From Bosea sp. BIWAKO-01 (lineage in GTDB: Bacteria; Pseudomonadota; Alphaproteobacteria; Rhizobiales; Beijerinckiaceae): a stretch of DNA of 64,000 bases. This document shows positions 9,901-18,160 of the stretch, piece after piece (position 1 is the first letter of the stretch; the number at the start of each line of letters is the position of its first letter). The stretch lies in assembly GCF_001748145.1 (NCBI RefSeq), contig NZ_BCQA01000001.1:5296501-5360500 (forward strand), given 5' to 3'. The translations under genes were made by a program, and so were the position numbers. The notes below the pieces were generated by a model. It ran no database searches and was not told where the DNA came from. It saw only the letters and a program-made list of their open reading frames with translations.

Positions 9901-10599
9901 TCAGATCTCGACCGCCTCGCCCTTCCCGGGCACGAGGGCCCGCACATCGCTGCCCTTCAGCGCCGCGACGAACTCGTCGGCATTCTCCGCGATGATCGGG
10001 AAGGAGCCGTAATGGCAGGGGATCGCGACCTTCGGCTTGACGAAGCGGGTCATGGCCAGTGCGGCGGTCTTCGCGCCCATGGTGAAGCGGTCGCCGATCG
10101 GGCAGATGCAGATGTCGACGGCATTCAGTTCGCTGATTAGCGCCATGCCCGGGAAGATGTCGGTGTCGCCCATATGCCAGAGCGTCTTCTCGCCCGGGGC
10201 CTTGATGACCGCGCCATTGGCGCTGCCGAGCGGATATCCGACACCGGCCTCGACCAGGCCGGCTGAGTGGTCTGCCCGGACCAGCGTCGTCTGGAAGGCG
10301 CCGAGATCGACCGTGCCGCCGGTATTCATCGGCTCGAACTTCTTCAGGCCCTTCGAGGCAAGGTACATGCACAGGTCGAAATTGGTGACGACGGTCGCGT
10401 GATTGGCCTCGGCGATGGCAAGCGTGTCGCCGATATGGTCGCCATGGCCATGGGTGATCACGATATGGCTGACGCCCTTCGATGCCTCGGCGGCATTACC
10501 CTCGAAGGCCGGATTGCCGGTGAAGAACGGATCGATCAACAGCGAAGCGCCGGGGAGATCGAGGCGGAAGGCCGAATGGCCGAACCAGGTGAGCTTCAT
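9901..10599 (-). CDS. Metal-dependent hydrolase, metallo-beta-lactamase fold (UPF0173)
   Basis: The 232-residue protein has a single MBL domain: [14 protein letters not shown] at the start, the metal-binding [11 protein letters not shown] (about residues 52-62), HMGDTD further on, and CHYGSFPI near the C-terminus. These match the UPF0173/UlaG-like group of cytosolic hydrolases whose natural substrate is mostly unknown. ATG 10599 was chosen because it has AGAGG upstream and begins the beta strand seen in the family. It is upstream of gatC on the same strand and divergent from the adenine deaminase gene. Confidence 0.9.
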   Translation of the reverse strand: MKLTWFGHSAFRLDLPGASLLIDPFFTGNPAFEGNAAEASKGVSHIVITHGHGDHIGDTLAIAEANHATVVTNFDLCMYLASKGLKKFEPMNTGGTVDLGAFQTTLVRADHSAGLVEAGVGYPLGSANGAVIKAPGEKTLWHMGDTDIFPGMALISELNAVDICICPIGDRFTMGAKTAALAMTRFVKPKVAIPCHYGSFPIIAENADEFVAALKGSDVRALVPGKGEAVEI

Positions 10600-10722
10600 G
10601 GCGGAACCTCTTAGGCTGATGGGCAAGACAGCCTATCTAGGCCGGCAACGCGTGCCGTCCAAGTCGACTTTGCATCGGGCGACGTGCACGCTGCCACGCC
10701 TGGACCAAATGGAACCCTCGCC

Positions 10723-12423
10723 ATGACCGACGCCGCAACCCTTTCCCGCCGCATTGCCCAGGGCCGTGGCGACGAGCCGGCCGATCTCGTCATTCGCGGC
10801 GCCAGGCTGCTCGATCTCGTCACCGGCGCACTGGTCGAGACCGATATCGCTCTCTGCGGCGGAACGATCGTCGGCACCCATGGCCGCTATGAGGGCATCG
10901 AGAGCTTCGATGCCCGGGGGCTGATCGCGGTGCCGGGCTTCATCGACACGCATCTTCATGTCGAATCATCGCTGGTGACGCCGTTCGAGTTCGAGCGTTG
11001 CGTGCTGCCGCACGGGGTCACGACCGCGATCTGCGACCCCCATGAGATCGCCAATGTCCTTGGCATCGAGGGTATCAGTTATTTCCTGCGCTGCGCCGAG
11101 GCGATGCGCATGGATTTGCGCGTACAACTCTCGAGTTGTGTACCGGCGACCCATCTGGAAACGGCGGGGGCCCGGCTGGAGGCCGGCGACCTGACGCCGC
11201 TGATGAACCATCCCAAGGTGATCGGGCTCGCCGAATTCATGAATTTTCCGGGCGTGCTTCACCGCGATCCCGGCTGCCTTGCCAAGCTCGAAGCCTTCTC
11301 TCACCGGCATATCGACGGGCACGCTCCGCTGGTCCGTGGAATGGACCTGAACGGCTACCTCTCGGCCGGCATCCGCACCGATCATGAAACGACCACGGCC
11401 GAGGAGGCGCGCGAAAAACTCGCCAAGGGCATGGCGATCCTGATCCGGGAGGGCTCGGTGTCGAAGGACCTGCACGCCCTGATCCCACTGATCACCCGCG
11501 ACGCCTCGCCCTTCCTCGCGTTCTGCACCGACGATCGCAACCCGCTCGATATCGCCGAGGAAGGCCATCTCGATTACATGATCCGCACTGCGATCGCCGC
11601 CGGGGCGGATATGCTCGCGACCTATCGCGTCGCGACGCTCTCGGCTGCACGGAATTTCGGCCTGTTCGATCGTGGCTTCATCGCCCCCGGCAAGCGCGCC
11701 GACATCGTGCTCGTGGATGACCTGGCGAGCTGCCGGGTAAAGTCCGTCTTTGCGGGAGGCCGGCTCGTCGAGGGCGCCCTCTTCGCGGATCGCAAGCCCA
11801 TTCCACCGGTCGGCCTCGGCAGCGTCAGGAGCCGCAGACTGGAGCCGGGAGATTTCAAGGTCGCGGCCCGGTCCAGCGACACCCCCGTCATCGGCGTCGT
11901 GCCGGGGCGCATCATCACCGAGCGGCTGGCGATGTCCCTGCCCGCCCAGGATGGAGAGGCCCTGCCCGACCTCGCGCAGGACGCGGTCAAGGTCACGGTG
12001 ATCGAACGGCACGGCAAGACGAACGGCATCGCGACCGGCTTCGTCCACGGCTTTGGCCTGAAACACGGCGCCATCGCCTCCTCCGTCGGCCATGACAGCC
12101 ATAATCTCTGCGTCGTCGGCGTCGACGAAGCCTCGATGGCGGCTGCCGCCAACCGGCTGATCGAGATCGGCGGCGGGTTCGCCGTCGCAGATGGTGGCGC
12201 GGTCAAGGCGGAGCTGGCGCTGCCGGTCGCCGGCCTGATGAGCGACCAGCCTTTCGAGGTCGTGCGGCATGGCCTGGAAGGCTTGCGAACGGAAGCGAAG
12301 GCGCTCGGCGTCGTGCTGGCCGAGCCATTCCTGCAGGTCGCTTTCCTGACCCTGCCGGTGATCCCGCATCTGAAGATCACCGACAAGGGGCTGGTCGATG
12401 TCGATCGGTTCGACTTCGTCTGA
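10723..12423 (+). CDS. ade: Adenine deaminase
   Basis: The enzyme converts adenine to hypoxanthine and ammonia in purine salvage. The 566-residue protein has the amidohydrolase metal site HLHVESS (His about 77 and 79), [10 protein letters not shown], a later H-x-H region (HRHIDGHAP), and [10 protein letters not shown], followed by the C-terminal domain with [19 protein letters not shown] that is specific to the microbial Ade family. ATG 10723 has GGAA upstream. It is transcribed alone, converging on comC across a repeat element. Purine salvage may connect with the nucleoside hydrolase at 52997-53923, though the two genes are not linked. Confidence 0.95.
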   Translation: MTDAATLSRRIAQGRGDEPADLVIRGARLLDLVTGALVETDIALCGGTIVGTHGRYEGIESFDARGLIAVPGFIDTHLHVESSLVTPFEFERCVLPHGVTTAICDPHEIANVLGIEGISYFLRCAEAMRMDLRVQLSSCVPATHLETAGARLEAGDLTPLMNHPKVIGLAEFMNFPGVLHRDPGCLAKLEAFSHRHIDGHAPLVRGMDLNGYLSAGIRTDHETTTAEEAREKLAKGMAILIREGSVSKDLHALIPLITRDASPFLAFCTDDRNPLDIAEEGHLDYMIRTAIAAGADMLATYRVATLSAARNFGLFDRGFIAPGKRADIVLVDDLASCRVKSVFAGGRLVEGALFADRKPIPPVGLGSVRSRRLEPGDFKVAARSSDTPVIGVVPGRIITERLAMSLPAQDGEALPDLAQDAVKVTVIERHGKTNGIATGFVHGFGLKHGAIASSVGHDSHNLCVVGVDEASMAAAANRLIEIGGGFAVADGGAVKAELALPVAGLMSDQPFEVVRHGLEGLRTEAKALGVVLAEPFLQVAFLTLPVIPHLKITDKGLVDVDRFDFV

Positions 12424-12436
12424 GATCCGACTTCAC

Positions 12437-12530
12437 GGCATCGGCCCGAAGAATGGATTGCGGAGTTCAGGCCGATGCCAACACAGAAAACTGGACCCTC
12501 GGGCCGGATGTGAAATCCGGTCCGATGGTC
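12437..12530 (+). repeat. Dispersed intergenic repeat, copy A (ade/comC convergent gap)
   Basis: About 94 bp filling the gap between the convergent ade and comC genes. It holds a 10-bp inverted repeat GGCATCGGCC (12437-12446) / GGCCGATGCC (12470-12479), and a second hairpin CCGGAT (12504-12509) / ATCCGG (12515-12520). A related copy in inverse orientation lies at 38785-38881. The element touches the comC stop codon and probably serves both genes as a bidirectional terminator. Confidence 0.75.
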
Positions 12531-13510
12531 TAGGCGGAAAGGATTTCCTCTGGGATCAAAATCCCTTCGGCGCGGGCCTTCGCACGCAGATTCAAGCGCC
12601 TCGTCCCCGGCAGGCGCGTGCCTGGCTGGTCCTCGATCGCGTGGGCCAACAGCTTCATGCGTTCGGCGAACCAATTGCCGCCCATACTGGCCGGATCGAT
12701 CACGAGGATGAGTTGGCCGGTATCGGGTGGACCGCCCTTGTCGTCGATGAAGGAGGAGGCCTGGAAGGCGAAATGCGTGCCGACCAGCGCCGCGGCGAGG
12801 ATCTCTACCATCATCGCCAAGGTCGCGCCCTTGGCGTCGCCGAGTGGCACCATGGTGCCGGCAATCGCGGCGGCCGGGTCGGTCGTCGACTTGCCATGCG
12901 CATCGAGCGCCCAGCCTTCAGGGATGGGCTCGCCCTTCTGCCTGGCGGCGACGATCGGCCCGCGCGCGACCTTGCTCAGCGCCATATCGATGACGACCGG
13001 CTCGCGCCCGGCGAGCGGTGCAGCAAAGGCAATGGGATTGGTGCCGAAGACCGGCTTCGAGCCGCCCCAGGGAGCCATCGCGCCCGGCGTATTGGCAAAG
13101 AGCAACGCGACGAGCCCCTGCTCGGCGAGGCGCTCGACATGCAGTCCCGCAGCACCGCAATGGTTTGAGCGCCTGATCGGCGCCGCGACGACGCCCTGGG
13201 CGCGTGCGAGTTCGGGCAGTTCGCTGACCGCAAGATCGATCGCGGGATAGGCAAAGCCATGGGCGGCATCGATGGCGAGCACGCCGGGCTTCGGTCGCCG
13301 CGCGATCGGCACGGCCTGGCCATCGATCTTTCCCGATTTCAGCATGGCGAGATAAGTCGGCACGCGCGAAAGGCCGTGGCCCTTCAAGCCGTCGGCCTCG
13401 GCCATCACCAACGCCCAGGCAACGGAGGCGGCATTGGCCGCCGAAGTCCCCGCTGCGGCGAACAGCGCCGCAATTCTGGCTTCGGCCTCCTCCAGAGAAA
13501 GCCGGGTCAT
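12530..13510 (-). CDS. comC: Probable (R)-sulfolactate dehydrogenase, Ldh2/MdlC-type oxidoreductase
   Basis: The 326-residue protein belongs to the malate/L-sulfolactate/ureidoglycolate dehydrogenase family, an NAD(P)-binding fold unrelated to Rossmann LDHs. Blocks seen are EADGLKGHGLSRVPTYL, the substrate-site RRSNHCGAAGLHVE, and FGTNPIAFAAP. Family members oxidise L-malate-like 2-hydroxy acids. Beside slcC and suyAB the best assignment is ComC, which oxidises (R)-sulfolactate to sulfopyruvate. Its ATG overlaps the slcC stop (ATGA), showing translational coupling. Alone, the family could not be told from malate or ureidoglycolate dehydrogenase; the context decides. Confidence 0.82.
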   Translation of the reverse strand: MTRLSLEEAEARIAALFAAAGTSAANAASVAWALVMAEADGLKGHGLSRVPTYLAMLKSGKIDGQAVPIARRPKPGVLAIDAAHGFAYPAIDLAVSELPELARAQGVVAAPIRRSNHCGAAGLHVERLAEQGLVALLFANTPGAMAPWGGSKPVFGTNPIAFAAPLAGREPVVIDMALSKVARGPIVAARQKGEPIPEGWALDAHGKSTTDPAAAIAGTMVPLGDAKGATLAMMVEILAAALVGTHFAFQASSFIDDKGGPPDTGQLILVIDPASMGGNWFAERMKLLAHAIEDQPGTRLPGTRRLNLRAKARAEGILIPEEILSA

Positions 13511-14436
13511 GTCCGCCCCTCCAGCGCGGCGATGACCCGCTCCGCGACGAGGCCGGAAACGCGTCCGTTCGATTCGACGGTATTGCCGGCGATATGCGGC
13601 GTCAGGATCAGGTTCGGCGTGCCGGCGAAGAGCTTGGCACCGCCGCGCAGCGGCTCCTCCTCGAAGACGTCGAGCGCCGCACCGGCGAGCCTGCCGCTCT
13701 TCAGGGCCTCGACCAGCGCGGCCTCGTCCATGACTCCGCCGCGCGAGGCGTTGATCAGAATCGCGTCCGGCTTCATGCGCGCGAAGGATGCGCTTCCGAT
13801 CAACCCCTTGGTCTCCGATGTCAGCGGCAGATGCAGGCTGATCACATCCGATGTCTCAAGCAGGGCATCGAGTTCCAGCCGCTCGACATTGCTCCAGACC
13901 GGATCATCGGCTGGAACATAGGGGTCGTAGGCCGCGATGCTCATCCCGAGCAAGCGGGCATGCGCCGCGGCATCGCGCGCGATGGCGCCGAAGCCGACGA
14001 GCCCCATGCGCTTGCCGGCGATCTCGCGGCCGATCAGCTTTGTCTTCGGAAATTCGCCAGCCAGCATGGCTGCATTGGCGAAATAGGCGCCGCGCAACAG
14101 GGTCATCGCCGTGCCGATGACATATTCGACGACAGAGAGACTGTTCGCCCCGGTCGCCGGGAAAACCTTGATGCCGCGGCCGGCGCAGGCTTCCATGTCG
14201 ATATTGTCGAGGCCGACGCCAAGCCGGCCGATGACCTTCAGATTCTTCGCGCCTGCCAGCAACGCCCCTCTCACTTGCGTCTGGTTGCGGACGATGAGGG
14301 CCGGGATGTCGGCGACCAGCCGGGCGAGTTCGTCCGGCTTGCCGAAGAGTTCAGGGTCGTGATGGACCGCGTAGCGGGCGCTGAGGCTTGCGACCGCCGC
14401 CTCATCCATGAATTCGGTGATGACGATATCGGTCAT
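13507..14436 (-). CDS. slcC: Probable (S)-sulfolactate dehydrogenase, D-isomer 2-hydroxyacid dehydrogenase family
   Basis: The 309-residue NAD-dependent enzyme is of the SerA/2-hydroxyacid dehydrogenase type. The dinucleotide loop reads GLVGFGAIARDAA (about residues 146-158); the catalytic Arg, Glu and His lie in NASRGG, DVFEEEP and TPHIAGNT. With ComC it forms a two-dehydrogenase racemase: SlcC oxidises (S)-sulfolactate to sulfopyruvate and ComC reduces it to (R)-sulfolactate, the substrate of SuyAB. That pairing was established in Chromohalobacter. ATG 14436 has GGGAG upstream. A generic phosphoglycerate-dehydrogenase-like role is the alternative if the cluster reading is wrong. Confidence 0.82.
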   Translation of the reverse strand: MTDIVITEFMDEAAVASLSARYAVHHDPELFGKPDELARLVADIPALIVRNQTQVRGALLAGAKNLKVIGRLGVGLDNIDMEACAGRGIKVFPATGANSLSVVEYVIGTAMTLLRGAYFANAAMLAGEFPKTKLIGREIAGKRMGLVGFGAIARDAAAHARLLGMSIAAYDPYVPADDPVWSNVERLELDALLETSDVISLHLPLTSETKGLIGSASFARMKPDAILINASRGGVMDEAALVEALKSGRLAGAALDVFEEEPLRGGAKLFAGTPNLILTPHIAGNTVESNGRVSGLVAERVIAALEGRT

Positions 14437-14460
14437 GACTCTCCCGCCTTGTGTGGCTGC

Positions 14461-15510
14461 TCAACCCAATGCTGTCAGGCCGCCGAGGACGAGCCCGAGA
14501 ATGACGAGACTGGTCCCGGTGACGACGACAAGATGCCGCCAGCCCAGCCGCACCATCGAGCCGATCGAGGTGCCGAGCCCGAGCGCGGCGATGGCGATCA
14601 GAAGCCCCCAGCGCGAGGCTTCCAGCAAGGCCGCGCGCACCGGCTCATAGAACCCGGCCAGCGCCGGCTGCGTCGCAAACGCGCTGTTCACCAGGCATAG
14701 CGCCAGGAAGACGAAGGCGAAAACCGGGACCGGCACCTTGGCATCGCTGGGATGGCCGCCTTCGCGCGCCATCCACCAACCGACGAGCAGCACAGCCGGC
14801 AGCAGCAGGAAGACGCGGAACAGCTTGACGATGACGGCAGCATTGGCCGCATCGTCGGAAACAGACTGGCCGGCGCCGACGACCTGCGCGACGTCGTGGA
14901 TCGAGGCTCCCAGCATGACGCCGGTCTGGGTCGGGCTCAGGCCGAGCCAGACGCAGATCAGCGGGTAGGCCAGCATCGCGATCGTCGCGAGCGCATTCAT
15001 GGCGATGACCGTGAAGGCGACATCGGCGGCCTTGCCGCGATAATCCGGAAGCACGCTCGCCGTCGCCAGCGCCGCAGAGGCGCCGCAAACCGCTGTCGCA
15101 ACCCCGGCCAGCGCGCCAAAACCGTGTTCGCGCCCGAGCAGGCGCGCCAGCCAGAAGCCCGAGATGACCGTCACGATCATCGAGAACACGACCAGCAAGG
15201 CGGTCGACAGGCCGAGCGCAATGATGTCGCCAAGCGCGATGCGCAGGCCAAGCAGCGCGATGGCCCAGCGCAGCATCTTCTTGACGCAGAACACCATGCC
15301 GGCCTGGAACCGGACGGTATTCGCCAGCGGATGCAAGGCCATGCCGATCAGCAGGGCGATGACAACGGCGGGGATGCCGATCTTGCCGCCAAGCCAGCTC
15401 TTCAGGACCGGCTCAGCCAGGACCGACGCAATGGCGACTGCGGTCGAAAGCACGATCCCGTCGAGAAGCGGGCGCCAGGCACTCAGCGGGGAGGATGAGG
15501 CGACGGACAA
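14461..15510 (-). CDS. UPF0324/YeiH-family transporter, probable sulfite exporter
   Basis: The 349-residue polytopic membrane protein has about 10 TM helices and the family blocks GIPAVVIALLIGMALHP, AVCGASAALATASV and GASIHDVAQVVGAGQSVS. The family is annotated as putative sulfate/sulfite exporters and accompanies desulfonation genes, where it removes toxic sulfite made by SuyAB. The start is TTG 15510, with GGAG 9 bases upstream; no ATG lies nearby. It sits between suyB and slcC. A hairpin separates it from suyB, which may lower its expression relative to the lyase. Confidence 0.83.
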   Translation of the reverse strand: MSVASSSPLSAWRPLLDGIVLSTAVAIASVLAEPVLKSWLGGKIGIPAVVIALLIGMALHPLANTVRFQAGMVFCVKKMLRWAIALLGLRIALGDIIALGLSTALLVVFSMIVTVISGFWLARLLGREHGFGALAGVATAVCGASAALATASVLPDYRGKAADVAFTVIAMNALATIAMLAYPLICVWLGLSPTQTGVMLGASIHDVAQVVGAGQSVSDDAANAAVIVKLFRVFLLLPAVLLVGWWMAREGGHPSDAKVPVPVFAFVFLALCLVNSAFATQPALAGFYEPVRAALLEASRWGLLIAIAALGLGTSIGSMVRLGWRHLVVVTGTSLVILGLVLGGLTALG

Positions 15511-15552
15511 GAACTCTGCTCCGGCTGGCTCTGCCGGTCTTCGGCAGGTGGA

Positions 15553-15576
15553 GGGCGGGCGGCATGGCGCCCGCCC
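15553..15576. terminator. GC-rich hairpin between suyB and the exporter gene
   Basis: Arms GGGCGGGC (15553-15560) and GCCCGCCC (15569-15576) pair perfectly around an 8-base loop, 18 bp past the suyB stop on the minus strand. There is no T-tract. It could be a partial terminator, or an mRNA-stabilising stem that raises SuyAB over the downstream exporter and dehydrogenases. Confidence 0.5.
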
Positions 15577-15593
15577 GCCGGTTTAGTGTCCGG

Positions 15594-16874
15594 TCAGGCC
15601 GAGCGATAGAGCTTGGTCATCGAAAACTCGCGATGCCCCAAGGCTTCGGCCGCCGTCATACGCCCATTGGCGGTGCGCACGATATTCTGGATGAGCGCAT
15701 CGCCGGCCTGCGAAATCGTCAGATCGCGGCGCAGAATGCCGGAGACGTCGACATCGATATGCTCCGGCATGGTGCGCATTGTCTTGGGATTGCCGGTGAT
15801 CTTGATGACCGGGACGATCGGATTGCCAATGACGTTGCCCTGCCCTGTCGGGAACGTGTGCACGACATAGCCGCCGGCCGCCATCAGGGTCACGCATTCG
15901 GCGGCAGCCGAGGAAGTGTCCATGTAGTAGAGGCCGGGGCCCTTGGTCGGCGCTTCCGCCGGCTCGAGGATGTCGATGAACTTGCACTCCCGGCCGATCT
16001 TCTCGAGATTGCCGAGCGCCTTTTCCTCGATCGTGGTCAGGCCGCCGGCGATATTGCCCTTGGTCGGCTGGCTGTCCGAGAGGTCGTCGGTCTTGTGGGC
16101 CTCGATCACGTCGTCCTGATAGGCCTTCCACATCTTGTACCAGCGCTCGCCGACCTCCGGCGTCGCGGCGCGGGCCTTGCAGAGATGCTCCGCACCGGTG
16201 ATCTCGGAGGTCTCGCCGAAGACGCCATAGACGCCGCGCGGGATCCATTTGTCGTACATGTTGCCGACGGTCGGGCAGGAGGAGAGCCCGGTCGTGGTGT
16301 CGGATTCACCGCATTTGGTCGAGACCCAGAGCTCCTCGATGCCGCATTTCTCGCGCTGCAGTTCGGTCGCCCATTGCATGAATTCCTTGGCGACATAGGA
16401 CGCCTTGGCGATCGTGGCGATGTCGCCATGGCCCTCGATGCCGAAGCCGACGACCGGCTTGCCCGTCTTGGCGATGCCGTCGACGACGCGCTTGGTCCAG
16501 CCATCCTCGATGCCAATGACGATGACGGCGGCGACATTGGGATTGGAGCCCGTGCCGATCAGGGTGCGGAAATGGATCTCGAGATCCTCGCCGAACTGCA
16601 GGCGGCCATAGGCATGCGGGATCGCGAGCGTGCCCTTGATATTGTTGGCGACAGCCTCGCAGGCGGCATTGGAGAGGTCGTCGAGCGGCAGCAGCAGGAC
16701 GTGGTTGCGGACGCCGACGCGGCCATTCTCCCGGCGCCAGCCATGGAACGAATCGAGGCTGCGGCCGGTCGGGCGCTTCACCATCGGCACCTTGAACTCG
16801 GGCGCCTCGATCTTGCGGCCCTTGATGCGTCCGAGCTTGCCCTTCACGAGATCGAAATTGGCGACGATCGACAT
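15594..16874 (-). CDS. suyB: (R)-sulfolactate sulfo-lyase large subunit (UxaA C-terminal family)
   Basis: The 426-residue protein belongs to the altronate/galactarate dehydratase C-terminal family, with [50 protein letters not shown] and [12 protein letters not shown]. Conserved Cys residues around KCGESD and LSSCPT suit an iron-dependent lyase. SuyB with SuyA cleaves (R)-3-sulfolactate to pyruvate and sulfite in the cytosol. The roughly 46 kDa size fits SuyB from Paracoccus. Separate small and large subunits flanked by slcC/comC and a sulfite exporter favour SuyB over altronate dehydratase. ATG 16874 has AAGGA upstream; suyA lies 75 bp before it. Confidence 0.88.
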   Translation of the reverse strand: MSIVANFDLVKGKLGRIKGRKIEAPEFKVPMVKRPTGRSLDSFHGWRRENGRVGVRNHVLLLPLDDLSNAACEAVANNIKGTLAIPHAYGRLQFGEDLEIHFRTLIGTGSNPNVAAVIVIGIEDGWTKRVVDGIAKTGKPVVGFGIEGHGDIATIAKASYVAKEFMQWATELQREKCGIEELWVSTKCGESDTTTGLSSCPTVGNMYDKWIPRGVYGVFGETSEITGAEHLCKARAATPEVGERWYKMWKAYQDDVIEAHKTDDLSDSQPTKGNIAGGLTTIEEKALGNLEKIGRECKFIDILEPAEAPTKGPGLYYMDTSSAAAECVTLMAAGGYVVHTFPTGQGNVIGNPIVPVIKITGNPKTMRTMPEHIDVDVSGILRRDLTISQAGDALIQNIVRTANGRMTAAEALGHREFSMTKLYRSA

Positions 16875-16949
16875 GGCGTTTCCTTCGTTTTCTTGACGGG
16901 CTCGACCCTGGCGGGAGCCCCGGAACAGGTCAGGCGGCGAACGTGCCGA

Positions 16950-17237
16950 TCACCAGCGCTTGGTCTTGGCGTTGTGCACGTGGAGATGTTCTCCCTTGCC
17001 GATATCGGCGACGGCCTTGCCGATGTCCTGGCCGTATTTCCAGATCGTGTCGCCCTTCTTGATGTCCTTGAGCGCGACCTTGTGGCCGATCGGGATGTCC
17101 ATCTTCGCGGCCAGGCGAAAATCCGAATTGTCGTGGGTGACGACGCAGAGCATGTCCGTCCCGGCCTTCAGGCCCTCGACGACGACGACACCGACGGTGT
17201 CCTTCTGCTCATGCACCAGGAGATGGGGCTTGCTCAT
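16950..17237 (-). CDS. suyA: (R)-sulfolactate sulfo-lyase small subunit (SAF domain)
   Basis: The 95-residue single SAF-domain protein (PHLLVHEQKDTVGVVVV, then DIPIGHKVALKDIKKGDTIWKYGQ) matches the N-terminal part of UxaA-type dehydratases split into its own gene, as in SuyA. Together with SuyB it forms the desulfonating lyase. ATG 17237 has an excellent GAAGGAGG site 6 bases upstream. It is the first gene of the minus-strand operon suyA-suyB-exporter-slcC-comC and faces suyR across a 90-bp regulatory gap. Confidence 0.88.
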   Translation of the reverse strand: MSKPHLLVHEQKDTVGVVVVEGLKAGTDMLCVVTHDNSDFRLAAKMDIPIGHKVALKDIKKGDTIWKYGQDIGKAVADIGKGEHLHVHNAKTKRW

Positions 17238-17311
17238 GTAACGCCTCCTTCAAGCTTGCGAAGGTTCGCTCTGGCCCGTGCGAAAATCGGGCTCGACCTG
17301 CGCTTGGCTAA

Positions 17312-17325
17312 GTCTTATATAAGAC
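17312..17325. promoter_or_regulatory. Palindromic operator, probable SuyR binding site
   Basis: GTCTTATATAAGAC is a perfect 14-bp palindrome in the suyA-suyR gap, ending 2 bp before the suyR ATG. HutC-type GntR regulators bind short AT-centred palindromes of this kind. It overlaps a possible -10 (TTATAT 17315-17320) set 17 bp from CTCGAC (17292-17297), so transcription of suyR may begin at or next to its ATG. It also lies about 75 bp upstream of suyA, placing it to control both directions. Confidence 0.7.
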
Positions 17326-17327
17326 AC

Positions 17328-18092
17328 ATGAGTGTGCACAAGCTCGAAAATGCAGAGCGGCGCGGCGCGGTCGACACGGCTGAGCCGCTGGGCTTCCGGC
17401 CGCTCTATCGCCAGGTGAAGGCGATCCTCGTTCGCCGGCTCGTCGATGGCGTCTGGGCGCCGGGCGAAGGTCTGCCGAGCGAAGGGCAACTCGCTGCCGA
17501 GATCGGCGTCAGCCAGGGCACGGTGCGCAAGGCGCTGGACGAACTCGCTGCCGAAAATCTCGTCGTTCGCCGGCAGGGGCGCGGCACCTTCGTGGCCGAA
17601 CACGACGAGCGACGCATCCTGTTCCAGTTCTTCAAGCTGGTGCCCGACCATGGCGAGCGGCGCTTTCCCGACAGTGCCGTGCTGAGCATCGCAACCGGAC
17701 CGGCAGACGCAGCCGAGCAAGCTGCGCTGGAACTCGACGACAAGGCCGCGGTCATTCGCATCCGCCGGATGCGCTCGCTCGACGCGGCGCCGCTGATCGT
17801 CGAGACGCTGACCCTGCCGCAACATCTGTTCCCGGGGCTGGAACACGGCCCGGTCCCGAACAATCTCTACAGCCTGTTTGCGGCGCGCTACGGCGTGACG
17901 ATCGCGAATGCGCGGGAGAAGCTGAAGGCCGTCGCCCTGTCCCCGGGGGATGCAGCTGCGCTCGGTGTCGAAGCCGGCCGGCCCGCTTTGCAGATCGACC
18001 GCGTGGCTCTGGCGCTCGACGGCATGCCCGTCGAACGACGCCTCAGCCTCTGTCTGACCGAGGAGGCTCATTACCTTTCCGACCTGCGCTGA
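17328..18092 (+). CDS. suyR: GntR/HutC-family transcriptional regulator
   Basis: The 254-residue regulator has an N-terminal winged helix (PLYRQVKAILVRRLVDGVWAPG, LPSEGQLAAEIGVSQGTVRKALDELAAENLVVRRQGRGTFV, about residues 24-88) and a C-terminal UTRA ligand-binding domain. It is divergent from the sulfolactate operon and probably a repressor relieved by sulfolactate or sulfopyruvate; the ligand is inferred from location only. No Shine-Dalgarno precedes ATG 17328, consistent with a leaderless mRNA. A longer upstream frame on this strand is a shadow of suyAB. Confidence 0.85.
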   Translation: MSVHKLENAERRGAVDTAEPLGFRPLYRQVKAILVRRLVDGVWAPGEGLPSEGQLAAEIGVSQGTVRKALDELAAENLVVRRQGRGTFVAEHDERRILFQFFKLVPDHGERRFPDSAVLSIATGPADAAEQAALELDDKAAVIRIRRMRSLDAAPLIVETLTLPQHLFPGLEHGPVPNNLYSLFAARYGVTIANAREKLKAVALSPGDAAALGVEAGRPALQIDRVALALDGMPVERRLSLCLTEEAHYLSDLR

Positions 18093-18160
18093 GGCGCGGG
18101 CGGCATACCCGTTCCATACCAAGCCGCCGGAGAGCGGTTCGTCACGACCGGAGGAAATGA

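Noticed and set aside
15594..17237. Altronate dehydratase (UxaA)
   Set aside because: Split subunits beside two sulfolactate-type dehydrogenases and a sulfite exporter, with no hexuronate genes, fit SuyAB better.
15495..17327. Long N-terminal extension in frame with the GntR regulator (865 codons in total)
   Set aside because: The extension is antisense to suyA-suyB and has no domain; the regulator starts at ATG 17328 with a standard winged helix.
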